64,000 bases of DNA from Brevibacterium casei CIP 102111 (lineage in GTDB: Bacteria; Actinomycetota; Actinomycetes; Actinomycetales; Brevibacteriaceae). Of this stretch, positions 26,189-34,419 are shown piece after piece; position 1 is the first letter of the stretch, and each line of letters starts with the position of its first letter. The notes under the pieces are model-generated. The model was not told where the DNA came from and made no database searches. It saw only the letters and a list, made by a program, of their open reading frames with translations. The stretch is taken from the NCBI RefSeq assembly GCF_900169275.1, contig NZ_FXZC01000002.1, forward strand, positions 372,001-436,000, in the 5' to 3' direction. The position numbers and the translations under genes were made by a program.

Positions 26189-27834
26189 CCGAGACGTCCA
26201 CCCCTGAGGTGAGGAAGCTGCGCGAGGACACCGCTTCGCTGCGCCAGCAGCTCTACAGTGCGGGCAAGCGCAACGAGGCCCTCTCGACGACCCTGCGCAC
26301 CGCCAGGGAGGAGCTCGGGAGGATCAAGGAGGAGGCCCGGCGGCTGACCGAGCCGCCGAACAGCTGGGGCACCCTCGTGGCGCTGGCATCCGACGGACTC
26401 ACCGGCGACGTCATCGTCGGCGGCCGGCGCATGCGTCTGGCCGTCGGACCCGAGGTCGAGCCGAAGCACCTGACCCCCGGCTCCGATGTCCTCCTCTCCG
26501 AAGGCCTCGTCATCATCGGCACCGGGGACTTCGCCGCGGTCGGCAGCGTCGTCACCGTCCGTGAGTTCGTCGACGACACCCGCATCCTCGTCGGCGCTCC
26601 GGGTGACGACGAGCAGGTCTACGTGCTCACCCAGGAGCTCATCGACTCCGGCCTGCGCCTCGGCGATGCCGTCGTCGTCGACTCCCGCACCCACTACGCG
26701 CTCGAGGTCGTCGAGAAGCCCGAGGTCTCCTCGCTCCTGCTCGAAGAGGTCCCGGACATCACGTACTCCGACATCGGCGGTCTCGCCGACCAGATCGGTC
26801 AGATCCAGGACGCCGTCGAACTGCCCTTCGAACATCCGCAGCTCTACACCGAGCACGGTCTCAAGCCGCCCAAGGGGATCCTCCTCTACGGTCCTCCCGG
26901 CTGCGGCAAGACGCTCATCGCCAAGGCCGTGGCGAACTCGCTGGCGGAGAGGACCACGGCCGCGCAGGCCAGGCGGACGTACTTCCTCAACATCAAGGGC
27001 CCCGAGCTGCTCGACAAGTACGTCGGTGAGACGGAGCGGCAGCTGCGCCTGATCTTCGCCCGCGCCCGCGAGAAGGCCTCCGCCGGGTTCCCGGTCGTCG
27101 TCTTCTTCGACGAGATGGAGTCGCTCTTCCGCACCCGCGGCACGGGCAAGTCCTCCGACGTCGAGACGACGATCGTTCCGCAGCTGCTCACCGAGATCGA
27201 CGGCGTCGAACAGCTCGACAACGTCATCGTCATCGGCGCCTCGAACCGCGAGGACCTCATCGATCCCGCGATCCTGCGTCCCGGGCGCCTCGATGTGAAG
27301 ATCCGCATCGAACGTCCGGACGCCGAGGCCGCCCGCGACATCTTCGGGAAGTACCTCACCGCGGAGCTGCCGCTGCATCCCGCGCTCGTCGCCGAACACG
27401 GCGGCCCGGAGCCTGCGGTGACCGCGCTCATCGACTTCTGCGTCGAGCGGATGTACGCCGCGACTCCGGAGAACGAGTTCGTCGAGGCGACCTATGCCGA
27501 CGGGTCCCGAGAGGTCCTCCACTTCTCCGACTTCGCGTCCGGGGCGATGATCCACAACATCGTCGACCGGGCGAAGAAGGGAGCGATCAAATCGCTGCTC
27601 GAGACGGGGGAGCGCGGACTCCATCCGGAGCACTTCGCCGAGGCGATCGCCGAGGAGTTCAGCGAGCACGAGGACCTGCCCAACACGACGAACCCCGACG
27701 AGTGGGCGCGGATCTCCGGGCGCAAGGGGGAGAGGGTCACGCACCTGCGGATGATGCACCTCGACACCACCCGGGGAGCCCCGGCGCTCGAGTCCGAGAT
27801 CGCCGAGGCGACGCCGGACGCGGATCTGCTCTGA
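26185..27834 (+). CDS. arc: Proteasome-associated AAA+ ATPase ARC/Mpa
   Basis: The hexameric unfoldase that binds Pup through its coiled coil and threads substrates into the 20S core. It is 549 aa. The order is N-terminal coiled coil (~8-55), two OB folds (~60-185), then one AAA module with Walker A GPPGCGKT (236-243), Walker [12 protein letters not shown], and RPGRLDVKI. The pore-loop region is KYVGETE. Oddity: M. tuberculosis Mpa ends in GQYL, which docks on the 20S ring, but this protein ends PDADLL, without the penultimate Tyr, and the stop is clear. Start: ATG overlapping the trmI stop. Identity is certain; how it docks is not. Confidence 0.95.
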   Translation: MTETSTPEVRKLREDTASLRQQLYSAGKRNEALSTTLRTAREELGRIKEEARRLTEPPNSWGTLVALASDGLTGDVIVGGRRMRLAVGPEVEPKHLTPGSDVLLSEGLVIIGTGDFAAVGSVVTVREFVDDTRILVGAPGDDEQVYVLTQELIDSGLRLGDAVVVDSRTHYALEVVEKPEVSSLLLEEVPDITYSDIGGLADQIGQIQDAVELPFEHPQLYTEHGLKPPKGILLYGPPGCGKTLIAKAVANSLAERTTAAQARRTYFLNIKGPELLDKYVGETERQLRLIFARAREKASAGFPVVVFFDEMESLFRTRGTGKSSDVETTIVPQLLTEIDGVEQLDNVIVIGASNREDLIDPAILRPGRLDVKIRIERPDAEAARDIFGKYLTAELPLHPALVAEHGGPEPAVTALIDFCVERMYAATPENEFVEATYADGSREVLHFSDFASGAMIHNIVDRAKKGAIKSLLETGERGLHPEHFAEAIAEEFSEHEDLPNTTNPDEWARISGRKGERVTHLRMMHLDTTRGAPALESEIAEATPDADLL

Positions 27835-27840
27835 GCCGTT

Positions 27841-27874
27841 CGCCTGCGCTGACCGGGCCGCCCGGTCGCAGGCG
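27841..27874. terminator. Bidirectional terminator between arc and DUF3054
   Basis: CGCCTGC (27841-27847) pairs with GCAGGCG (27868-27874), and GACCGGG (27851-27857) pairs with CCCGGTC (27861-27867) around a CCG loop. It starts six bases after the arc stop and ends seven bases before the convergent DUF3054 stop. Confidence 0.75.
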
Positions 27875-27881
27875 TCCTGTT

Positions 27882-28277
27882 CTAGCGGCGGGTGTGGCTT
27901 CCCCCGGCGACTGCGGTGGCGATGATCCTCCAGCCGACGAGGGTGATGAGGTTGAGGACGGAGGCGACGACCATGAAGCTCACCGGAACCGACCCGGGAT
28001 CCCCGCCGGCCCCGGTGAGACCGCGCAGGAGGAGGCCGACGAGGACGGTGATCGCCCAGATGCCGGTGCCCGAGTGGAGCGGGGACAGGGGGCGGTCCCA
28101 GACCGCGGTGAGCACCCACGCGACGCCGAGACCGGCGAGGAACGGCCACGCGGTCGTGAGCAGCCCCTGGGGATCGAGATTCCCGGAGTGCGTGTAATGA
28201 CCGATGATGGTGAAGAGGACGACGAGCACGAGGTCGACGACGAGGGCGATGGGGAGATGGGATTTCTTCGCTGCCAC
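27882..28277 (-). CDS. DUF3054 family membrane protein
   Basis: A 131-aa protein with four predicted membrane helices (IALVVDLVLVVLFTIIG, TAWPFLAGLGVAWVLTAV, WAITVLVGLLLRGL and SFMVVASVLNLITLVGW) and a short basic tail. Function unknown. The GTG at 28277 is seven bases after a TAGACT -10 on the minus strand and lacks a Shine-Dalgarno sequence. It interrupts the proteasome gene cluster on the opposite strand, between arc and dop. Confidence 0.85.
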   Translation of the reverse strand: MAAKKSHLPIALVVDLVLVVLFTIIGHYTHSGNLDPQGLLTTAWPFLAGLGVAWVLTAVWDRPLSPLHSGTGIWAITVLVGLLLRGLTGAGGDPGSVPVSFMVVASVLNLITLVGWRIIATAVAGGSHTRR

Positions 28278-28309
28278 GTAGGCGAGTCTAGACGTTTGGA
28301 GGAGTGGAC

Positions 28310-29848
28310 ATGGTCACCGTGCACCGGGTGATGGGATCGGAGACGGAGTTCGGGCTGAGCCAGCCGGGCAATCCGGGGGCCAATCCGATGCGGGACTCGG
28401 CGCGTGTCGTCGACGCCTATGCGGGCCCGCGAGGACTGAAGTCCTCGCAGAGCTTCTGGGACTTCGAGACCGAGTCACCGCTCGCCGACGCCCGCGGGTT
28501 CCTCATGAACGTCGCCGATGCCGACGCCTCCCAGCTCACGCACCTGCCCGCCGAAGCGGTCGAAGCCGAATACCTGGCCAACGTCGTCACCGAGAACGGC
28601 GCGCGCTACTACGTCGACCACGCCCACCCCGAGTACTCCTCCCCGGAGGTGCTCACCCCGCGCGACCTCGTCACCTACGACCGCGCGGGCGATCTCGTCG
28701 CCCTCGACTCGGTGCGTCGGCTCGAGCGCTCGGCCGCTCCGGTCAACCTCTACAAGAACAACACCGACTCGAAGGGCGCGTCGTACGGCACACACGAGAA
28801 CTACCTCGTCGACCGCGCCGTCGACTTCGACGACCTCGTCGCCGGACTCATCCCGTTCTTCGTCACCCGCCAGATCCTCTGCGGCTCCGGCCGGGTCGGG
28901 CTCGGACGTGAAGGGGAGACGCCGGGCTACCAGATCTCCTCGCGCGCGGACTTCTTCGAAGCCCAGGTCGGGCTCGAGACGACCCTGCGCCGGCCCATCG
29001 TCAACACCCGTGACGAACCCCACGCCGACCCGGAGAAGTACCGCCGGCTCCACGTCATCATCGGCGACGCCACGCTGGCCGAACCCGCCACCCTCGTCCG
29101 CTTCGGCAGCACCGCGCTCGTCCTCGGCCTCATCGAGCAGGGACTCGCCCCCCGCCTCGAACTCGCCGACCCCCTCCAGTCGCTCTGGGACGTCAGCAGG
29201 GACCTCACCCTGAGCGCACGGCTGCCGCTTGCCGACGGCACCAGCCTGAGCGCCCTGGAGATCCAGGAGCTCTACTTCGCCGCGTGCAGCGAGCACGCCG
29301 ACGACGACCCGGAGACCGCCGAAGTGCTCGCCGAATGGCGCCGCTTCCTCGACGGGCTCGCCGCCGACCCGAAGTCGCTTGCCGACTCGATCGACTGGGT
29401 CGCCAAATGGGTCCTCCTCGAGGGCTACCGGCAGCGGGAGGGCCTCGAGTGGGACCATCCGAAGCTCGGCCTCATCGACGTCCAGTACCATGACGTCCGG
29501 CCCGAGAAGGGCCTCTTCCACAAACTCGAACGGGCCGGGCGGATCACGCGGCTGACCACGGACGCCGAGGTCGAAGCCGCCGTCGTCACCCCGCCCGAGG
29601 GGACCCGCGCCTACCTCCGCTCGCTCGCGGTCACCCGGTTCTCCGCCTCCCTCGTCGCCGCGAGCTGGGACTCCCTCGTCCTCGACGCCGGCGAATACGG
29701 GCTTGTGCGCCTGCCGATGAGCGAACCGCGCAAGGGCACCCGTGCGCTGCTCGAGGACCGGCTGGCGGGAGTCGACGACGCACCCACCCTGCTCCGTCGT
29801 CTCGGAGTGACTAGACTGAGCGCGAAGACGCAAGAGAGAAGGCTGTGA
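28310..29848 (+). CDS. dop: Pup deamidase/depupylase Dop
   Basis: Dop converts the C-terminal Gln of Pup to Glu and removes Pup from proteins. The fold is glutamine-synthetase-like. The 512-aa protein has GSETEFGLS (ATP/metal Glu), the Dop loop region SFWDFETESPLADARGF, the catalytic Asp D103 in YYVDHAHPEYSSPEV, and NTRDEPHADPEKYRRLHVI. The ATG at 28310 is chosen because GGAGGAG lies just upstream; GTG at 28304 falls inside that site. The stop overlaps the pup ATG. Confidence 0.95.
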   Translation: MVTVHRVMGSETEFGLSQPGNPGANPMRDSARVVDAYAGPRGLKSSQSFWDFETESPLADARGFLMNVADADASQLTHLPAEAVEAEYLANVVTENGARYYVDHAHPEYSSPEVLTPRDLVTYDRAGDLVALDSVRRLERSAAPVNLYKNNTDSKGASYGTHENYLVDRAVDFDDLVAGLIPFFVTRQILCGSGRVGLGREGETPGYQISSRADFFEAQVGLETTLRRPIVNTRDEPHADPEKYRRLHVIIGDATLAEPATLVRFGSTALVLGLIEQGLAPRLELADPLQSLWDVSRDLTLSARLPLADGTSLSALEIQELYFAACSEHADDDPETAEVLAEWRRFLDGLAADPKSLADSIDWVAKWVLLEGYRQREGLEWDHPKLGLIDVQYHDVRPEKGLFHKLERAGRITRLTTDAEVEAAVVTPPEGTRAYLRSLAVTRFSASLVAASWDSLVLDAGEYGLVRLPMSEPRKGTRALLEDRLAGVDDAPTLLRRLGVTRLSAKTQERRL

Positions 29849-30039
29849 TGAGTTCGAACGAGCAGATCAACAAGGACCACTCCGCCGGCGGGGACGAGCC
29901 CCCGGTCGATCCGCCGCAGGCCGTGTCCGCGCAGATCAACACCGAGAACGTCGACTCGATCCTCGACGAGATCGACAGCGTCCTCGAATCCAACGCCGAG
30001 GAGTTCGTCCGCAACTTCGTCCAGAAGGGCGGGCAATGA
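29848..30039 (+). CDS. pup: Prokaryotic ubiquitin-like protein Pup
   Basis: A 63-aa modifier attached to lysines by PafA after Dop-mediated deamidation. It shows the disordered acidic N-terminal half, the ARC-binding helix region NVDSILDEIDSVLESNAEEF and the C-terminal VQKGGQ. The terminal Gln means it needs Dop before ligation. The ATG overlaps the dop stop, and prcB starts one base after the pup stop, so pup is in a tight dop-pup-prcB-prcA-pafA operon. Confidence 0.97.
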   Translation: MSSNEQINKDHSAGGDEPPVDPPQAVSAQINTENVDSILDEIDSVLESNAEEFVRNFVQKGGQ

Positions 30040-30040
30040 G

Positions 30041-30841
30041 ATGGCAGGGTTCCCTCCTGCGTACCTCTCCTCGACGAGCAACTCCCTGACCGACCTCCTG
30101 CGTGACCTCGCCCCCGAGGCCCTGCCCCGGTGGAACGGCGCGGACCACGGTGCGGAGGTGCCCGAGGGCACGACGATCATCTGCTTCCGCACCGCATCCG
30201 GCATCCTCATGGCCGGTGACCGGAGGGCGACGATCGGCAACCTCATCGCCTCCCATGCGATGGAGAAGGTGCGGCCCGCCGACGACTTCTCGGTCATCGG
30301 CATCGCCGGGACCGCCGGTGTCGCCCTCGACCTCATCCGGCTCTTCCAGCTCGAACTCGAACACTACGAGAAGATCGAGGACGCGCGCCTCTCCCTCGGC
30401 GGCAAGGCCAACCGGCTCGCCGCGATGCTGCGCGGCAACCTCGGCCTGGCGATGCAGGGACTCTCCGTCGTGCCGATGTTCGCCGGCGTCGACGAGTCCC
30501 GGCCCGACGGGCAGATCTTCAGCTTCGACGTCACCGGCGGCAAGTACGAGGAGCACCGCTTCCATGCGATCGGCTCGGGCTCCGGCTTCGCCCGCGGAGC
30601 GCTGAAGAAGCTGTGGGAACCGGCGCTCGAGACCGAAGCGGCGATCGCCGTCGCCGTCGAAGCGCTCTTCGACGCCGCCGACGACGACTCGGCGACGGGA
30701 GGACCCGACTTCGTCCGGGCCATCGCCCCGACGGTCTTCACCGTCGAACTCGGCACCGGGGTCACGCAGATCCCGGCAGCCCAGGTGCTCGCCACCGCCA
30801 CCGAGGTGGTCGCCGAGCGGACGCGGAAGGCGCAGTCATGA
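30041..30841 (+). CDS. prcB: 20S proteasome beta subunit PrcB
   Basis: The catalytic beta subunit, 266 aa with a 43-residue propeptide. After processing, the N-terminal nucleophile is Thr44 in VPEG/TTIICF. Counting from there, Asp17 is D60 in AGDRRAT and Lys33 is K76 in SHAMEKVRP, so the triad is intact. The propeptide MAGFPPAYLSSTSNSLTDLL contains the FPPAY-type start of actinobacterial PrcB. The stop overlaps prcA (ATGA). Confidence 0.97.
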   Translation: MAGFPPAYLSSTSNSLTDLLRDLAPEALPRWNGADHGAEVPEGTTIICFRTASGILMAGDRRATIGNLIASHAMEKVRPADDFSVIGIAGTAGVALDLIRLFQLELEHYEKIEDARLSLGGKANRLAAMLRGNLGLAMQGLSVVPMFAGVDESRPDGQIFSFDVTGGKYEEHRFHAIGSGSGFARGALKKLWEPALETEAAIAVAVEALFDAADDDSATGGPDFVRAIAPTVFTVELGTGVTQIPAAQVLATATEVVAERTRKAQS

Positions 30842-31527
30842 CCCAGGCCCCGTTCTACGTCTCGCCCGAACAGCTGATGAAGGATCGGGCGGACTTCGCC
30901 CGCAAGGGCATCGCCCGCGGCCGCTCCGTCGTCGTGCTCCGCTTCGAGACGGGCATCGTCCTCCTCGCCGAGAACCCCTCGCCGACGCTGCACAAGATCG
31001 CCGAGATCTACGACCGCATCGGGTTCGCCGCCGTCGGCAAGTACAACGAGTTCGAGACCCTGCGCCAGGCGGGCGTCCGCTACGCCGACCTGCGCGGATA
31101 CTCCTACGACCGCAGCGACGTCACCGCCAGGGGACTGACGAACGCGTACGCGCAGACGCTCGCCGGCGTCTTCACCACCGAGTCGAAGCCCTTCGAGGTC
31201 GAACTCGTCGTCGCCGAACTCGGCCACACCCCGGCCGACGACCAGCTCTATCGGATCACCTACGACGGTTCGGTCATCGACGAGACCGAGCACGTGGCGA
31301 TCGGCGGGCAGGCCGATGCGATCACCGAGCGTCTGCGGGGAGTGGTGACGAGCCGGAAGCCGCTGCCCGAGGTCCTCGGGCTCGGCATCGACGCGCTGGC
31401 CGCAACGACGACGGGACCGCTTGCCGTCGACGACCTCGAAGCCGCCGTCCTCGACCGCGAGGTCGCCGGGCACCGGAAGTTCCGCAGGCTCTCCGATGCC
31501 GCGGTCGCCGAGCTCCGGAGCGCCTGA
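30838..31527 (+). CDS. prcA: 20S proteasome alpha subunit PrcA
   Basis: The 229-aa alpha subunit forms the outer rings and gate of the 20S core. The N-terminus FYVSPEQLMKDRADFARKGI is the H0/gating region. GRSVVVLRFETGIVLLAEN and IYDRIGFAAVGKYNEFETLR are typical of the family. It lacks the catalytic Thr, as expected. It is coupled at both ends: the ATG overlaps the prcB stop and its TGA overlaps the pafA start. Confidence 0.96.
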   Translation: MTQAPFYVSPEQLMKDRADFARKGIARGRSVVVLRFETGIVLLAENPSPTLHKIAEIYDRIGFAAVGKYNEFETLRQAGVRYADLRGYSYDRSDVTARGLTNAYAQTLAGVFTTESKPFEVELVVAELGHTPADDQLYRITYDGSVIDETEHVAIGGQADAITERLRGVVTSRKPLPEVLGLGIDALAATTTGPLAVDDLEAAVLDREVAGHRKFRRLSDAAVAELRSA

Positions 31528-32930
31528 TGGCGCGGATCTACGGACTCGAGACCGAGTACGGCCTCGCCCACACGCCGGGGGAGGACCACAAGCGCATCGG
31601 TCCCGAGGAGATCGCCCGCTACCTCTTCCGCCCCGTCGTCGAATGGGGGCGTTCGTCGAACGTCTTCCTGCCCAACGGGTCGCGCCTCTACCTCGACGTC
31701 GGCTCCCACCCGGAGTACGCAACGGCCGAATGCGACAGCCTCGGCGATCTCCTCGCCCAGGATCGGGCGGGGGAGGCCCACATGATCGACCTGCTTCAGA
31801 AGGCGCAGGCGAGCATGGACACCGACGGCCTGTCCGGGCGGATCCACATGGTCAAGAACAACACGGACGCCGCGGGCAACTCCTACGGCTCCCACGAGAA
31901 CTTCCTCATCCGCCGCGGGCTCGACTTCAACCGGCTCACGACCGTCCTCCTGCCCTTCCTCGTCACCCGGCAGCTCCTCGTCGGGGCGGGCGCGATCATC
32001 CCGCGGACCTCGAGTCTCAGCCCCGATGAGGACGCCGACCGCGGCGAGCTCACCTACGGCCTCTCCGCTCGCTCCGACGTCATGTGGGAGGGGCTGTCCT
32101 CGGCGACGACCCGGTCGCGGCCGATCATCAACGCCCGCGACGAACCCCACGCCGATGCGGAGAAGTACCGCAGGCTCCACGTCATCGTCGGCGACTCCTC
32201 GATGTCGACGGCCACCTCGGCGCTCAAACTCGGCTCCGCCGTCCTCATGCTCGACCTCATCGAGCAGGGGGCGCGGATCCCCGACCACGGTCTGCGCCAC
32301 CCTGTGCGCGACATCCGGGTCATCGCCCGCGACCTCACCGGCCGTTCCCGGCTCGAGCGCACCGACGGGACGGTGACGACGCCCTTGGGACTCCTCGGTG
32401 ACTATCGTGACCGGGCGGCCCACCTCGTTGAGACCGGGGACCACAGCCTCGGCGACGACGACCTCGCCGCGTACGTCATCGACCTGTGGACGCGGATGCT
32501 CGGCGCCGTCGAGACCCAGGACTTCTCGTCCGTCGACACGGAGATCGACTGGGTGATGAAGAAGGCGCTCATCGACCGGGCGATGGCCCGCGGCGGGATC
32601 GGGATCGGCGACGCGCAGATCCAGCGCCTCGACATCGCCTACCACGACATCACCCCGGGCACGGGACTCTTCCCCAGACTCGAGGCGGCGGGACTGGCGA
32701 AGAGCCTCGTCCCCGCGGAGGCGGTCACGCGGGCGAAGGACGAACCGCCCGAGACGACGCGGGCAGCGGTCCGCGGCGCGTTCATCCGTGCCGCCCACGA
32801 CGCCCGGCGCGACTACACCGTCGACTGGGTGCATCTGCGGCTCAACGACGAATCCGGGCGCGCGGTCGCCCTCAAGGACCCGTTCTCCGCGACGCATGCC
32901 CAGGCCGAGGCACTCATCGCCGGCCTGTAG
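31527..32930 (+). CDS. pafA: Pup-protein ligase PafA
   Basis: The ligase that joins the Pup C-terminal glutamate to substrate lysines. It is a 467-aa glutamine-synthetase-fold enzyme related to Dop but without the Dop loop. Motifs: IYGLETEYGLA (residues 4-14), the catalytic-Asp segment RLYLDVGSHPEYATAE (D57), MVKNNTDAAGNSYGSHENF and NARDEPHADAEKYRRLHVI. Last gene of the dop-pup-prcBA-pafA operon. Its stop codon TAG forms the start of a TAGGAT -10 element (32928-32933) that probably drives the next gene. Confidence 0.96.
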   Translation: MARIYGLETEYGLAHTPGEDHKRIGPEEIARYLFRPVVEWGRSSNVFLPNGSRLYLDVGSHPEYATAECDSLGDLLAQDRAGEAHMIDLLQKAQASMDTDGLSGRIHMVKNNTDAAGNSYGSHENFLIRRGLDFNRLTTVLLPFLVTRQLLVGAGAIIPRTSSLSPDEDADRGELTYGLSARSDVMWEGLSSATTRSRPIINARDEPHADAEKYRRLHVIVGDSSMSTATSALKLGSAVLMLDLIEQGARIPDHGLRHPVRDIRVIARDLTGRSRLERTDGTVTTPLGLLGDYRDRAAHLVETGDHSLGDDDLAAYVIDLWTRMLGAVETQDFSSVDTEIDWVMKKALIDRAMARGGIGIGDAQIQRLDIAYHDITPGTGLFPRLEAAGLAKSLVPAEAVTRAKDEPPETTRAAVRGAFIRAAHDARRDYTVDWVHLRLNDESGRAVALKDPFSATHAQAEALIAGL

Positions 32931-32966
32931 GATCGACGCTGGAGAAGTTCGAACGAAAGGAACCAC

Positions 32967-33923
32967 GTGCGCACCAGAGTGCTCAGTGCCATCGCCGCAG
33001 CCGTGCTGCTGCTCTCGGCCTGCGGGCAGAGCGAACCCGAGGACGGCGGTGCCAGCGCCCCCGCATCGGTGCCCGCGCAGGACGCGAAGTCGACGAGCCT
33101 CGACGACATCACCGTCGAGGGCAAGCCCGGGGAGAAGCCGACGGTGAGCTTCGAGGCACCACTCGTCGTCGAGAAGACCGAGTCCAAGGTGCTCAGCGAG
33201 GGCGACGGCAAACCCGTCGCCGACGGCGAGCAGGTCACCGCGCAGATGACGCTCGTGTCCGGGACCACCGGAGACGTCGTCGAGTCGAGCTACGACTCGA
33301 AGTCCCCGGCGGGCTTTCCGATGGACACGGCCCAGATCTCCGAGGAGCTGTTCAACGCCCTCGAAGGCGTCCCTGTCGGTTCCCGCGTGCTCATGACGCT
33401 CAACGGCAGCCCCCAGCAGGGACAGCCGAGCCAGACGCTCGTCTACGTCATCGACGTCGAGGACACGACGAAGCCGCTCACCCGGGCGGAAGGGAAGAAG
33501 GCCGACCAGGCGGGCAACCCGCTCACCGTGAGCTGGGAGGACGACGGCACGCCGAAGATCACCCAGCCCGAGGGCGAACCGCCCGCCGAGCTGCAGTCCT
33601 TCACGACCATCGAGGGCACCGGCCCCGAGGTGAAGAAGGGGCAGAAGGTCGCCGTGAAGTACTCCGGCTGGCTGTGGGACGACGCCTCCCAGCCCTTCGA
33701 CTCGAACTGGGGCGGGGGCGGACAGCCGTTCGCCGTCGATCCCGTCGGCGAGGCCAACGTCATCCAAGGCTGGAACGAAGGCCTCGTCGGGGCCAAGGTC
33801 GGCAGCCAGATCGTCCTCGTCATCCCGCCGGACAAGGGCTACGGAGAGCAGGGCAGCCCGCCGAAGATCCCCGGCAACGCGACCCTCGTCTTCGTCATCG
33901 ACATCCTCTCGGCACAGGGCTGA
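32967..33923 (+). CDS. Lipoprotein with FKBP-type peptidyl-prolyl isomerase domain
   Basis: A 318-aa secreted lipoprotein. The signal peptide ends in a lipobox LLLSAC (C20), followed by a Gly/Ala/Pro-rich linker. Residues ~75-155 look like a degenerate FKBP domain (DGEQVTAQMTLVSG, GVPVGSRVLMTL). Residues ~205-316 form a clear FKBP domain (VKYSGWLWDDASQPFDSNW, VIQGWNEGLVGAKVGSQIV, PPDKGYGEQG). It probably folds exported proteins. The GTG follows AAAGGAA. Its 3' end lies in a tandem 22-bp duplication. Confidence 0.88.
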   Translation: MRTRVLSAIAAAVLLLSACGQSEPEDGGASAPASVPAQDAKSTSLDDITVEGKPGEKPTVSFEAPLVVEKTESKVLSEGDGKPVADGEQVTAQMTLVSGTTGDVVESSYDSKSPAGFPMDTAQISEELFNALEGVPVGSRVLMTLNGSPQQGQPSQTLVYVIDVEDTTKPLTRAEGKKADQAGNPLTVSWEDDGTPKITQPEGEPPAELQSFTTIEGTGPEVKKGQKVAVKYSGWLWDDASQPFDSNWGGGGQPFAVDPVGEANVIQGWNEGLVGAKVGSQIVLVIPPDKGYGEQGSPPKIPGNATLVFVIDILSAQG

Positions 33924-33949
33924 GAGGCTCTCGGCACAGAGCTGAGAGG
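33906..33949 (+). repeat. Tandem 22-bp duplication across the FKBP lipoprotein stop codon
   Basis: Two adjacent 22-bp units, 33906-33927 and 33928-33949, differ at one base (GGGCT versus GAGCT after CTCTCGGCACA). The first contains the last codons and stop of the lipoprotein gene; the second is non-coding. Each unit has short CTCTC/GAGAG arms. Confidence 0.85.
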
Positions 33950-33952
33950 CCG

Positions 33953-33972
33953 GCGATCCGATCCCGGATCGC
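33953..33972 (+). terminator. Short hairpin before the cytosolic FKBP gene
   Basis: GCGATCCG (33953-33960) pairs perfectly with CGGATCGC (33965-33972) across the loop ATCC. It lies between two FKBP genes and may attenuate read-through into the second. Confidence 0.45.
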
Positions 33973-34000
33973 TGACAGGACCACCCAGAAGGAGACACCC

Positions 34001-34375
34001 ATGAGCAAGCAGAAGCCCGTCGTCGACTTCCCCGGCGGCGACGCCCCGACCGAGCTCGTCATCGTCGATGACATCATCGGCGACGGCCCCGAGGCGAAGG
34101 CCGGCGACACCGTGAGCGTCAACTACGTCGGCGTCGCCCATTCGACCGGCGAGGAGTTCGACGCCTCGTACAACCGCGGCACCCCGCTCGAGTTCCGGCT
34201 CGGCTCCGGCATGGTCATCGCCGGCTGGGACCAGGGCATCCAGGGTATGAAGGTCGGCGGTCGCCGCACCCTGCAGATCCCGCCGCACCTCGCCTACGGC
34301 GACCAGGGCGCCGGCGGCGTCATCAAGCCCGGTGAGAGCCTCATCTTCGTGTGCGACCTCGAAGGCGTGCGCTGA
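34001..34375 (+). CDS. FKBP-type peptidyl-prolyl cis-trans isomerase (cytosolic)
   Basis: A single-domain FKBP of 124 aa without a signal peptide. Motifs: VSVNYVGVAHSTGEEFDASY, GSGMVIAGWDQGIQGMKVGG, RRTLQIPPHLAYGDQGAGG and FVCDLEGV, covering the whole rotamase fold. The start is set by GAAGGAG nine bases upstream; the long open frame upstream is a shadow. It is in the conserved FKBP spot downstream of pafA seen in other actinobacteria. Confidence 0.93.
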   Translation: MSKQKPVVDFPGGDAPTELVIVDDIIGDGPEAKAGDTVSVNYVGVAHSTGEEFDASYNRGTPLEFRLGSGMVIAGWDQGIQGMKVGGRRTLQIPPHLAYGDQGAGGVIKPGESLIFVCDLEGVR

Positions 34376-34419
34376 GACCGACGCTGCGCTGAGCGCTCAG
34401 CTCAGCCGACCGGCGCGGG

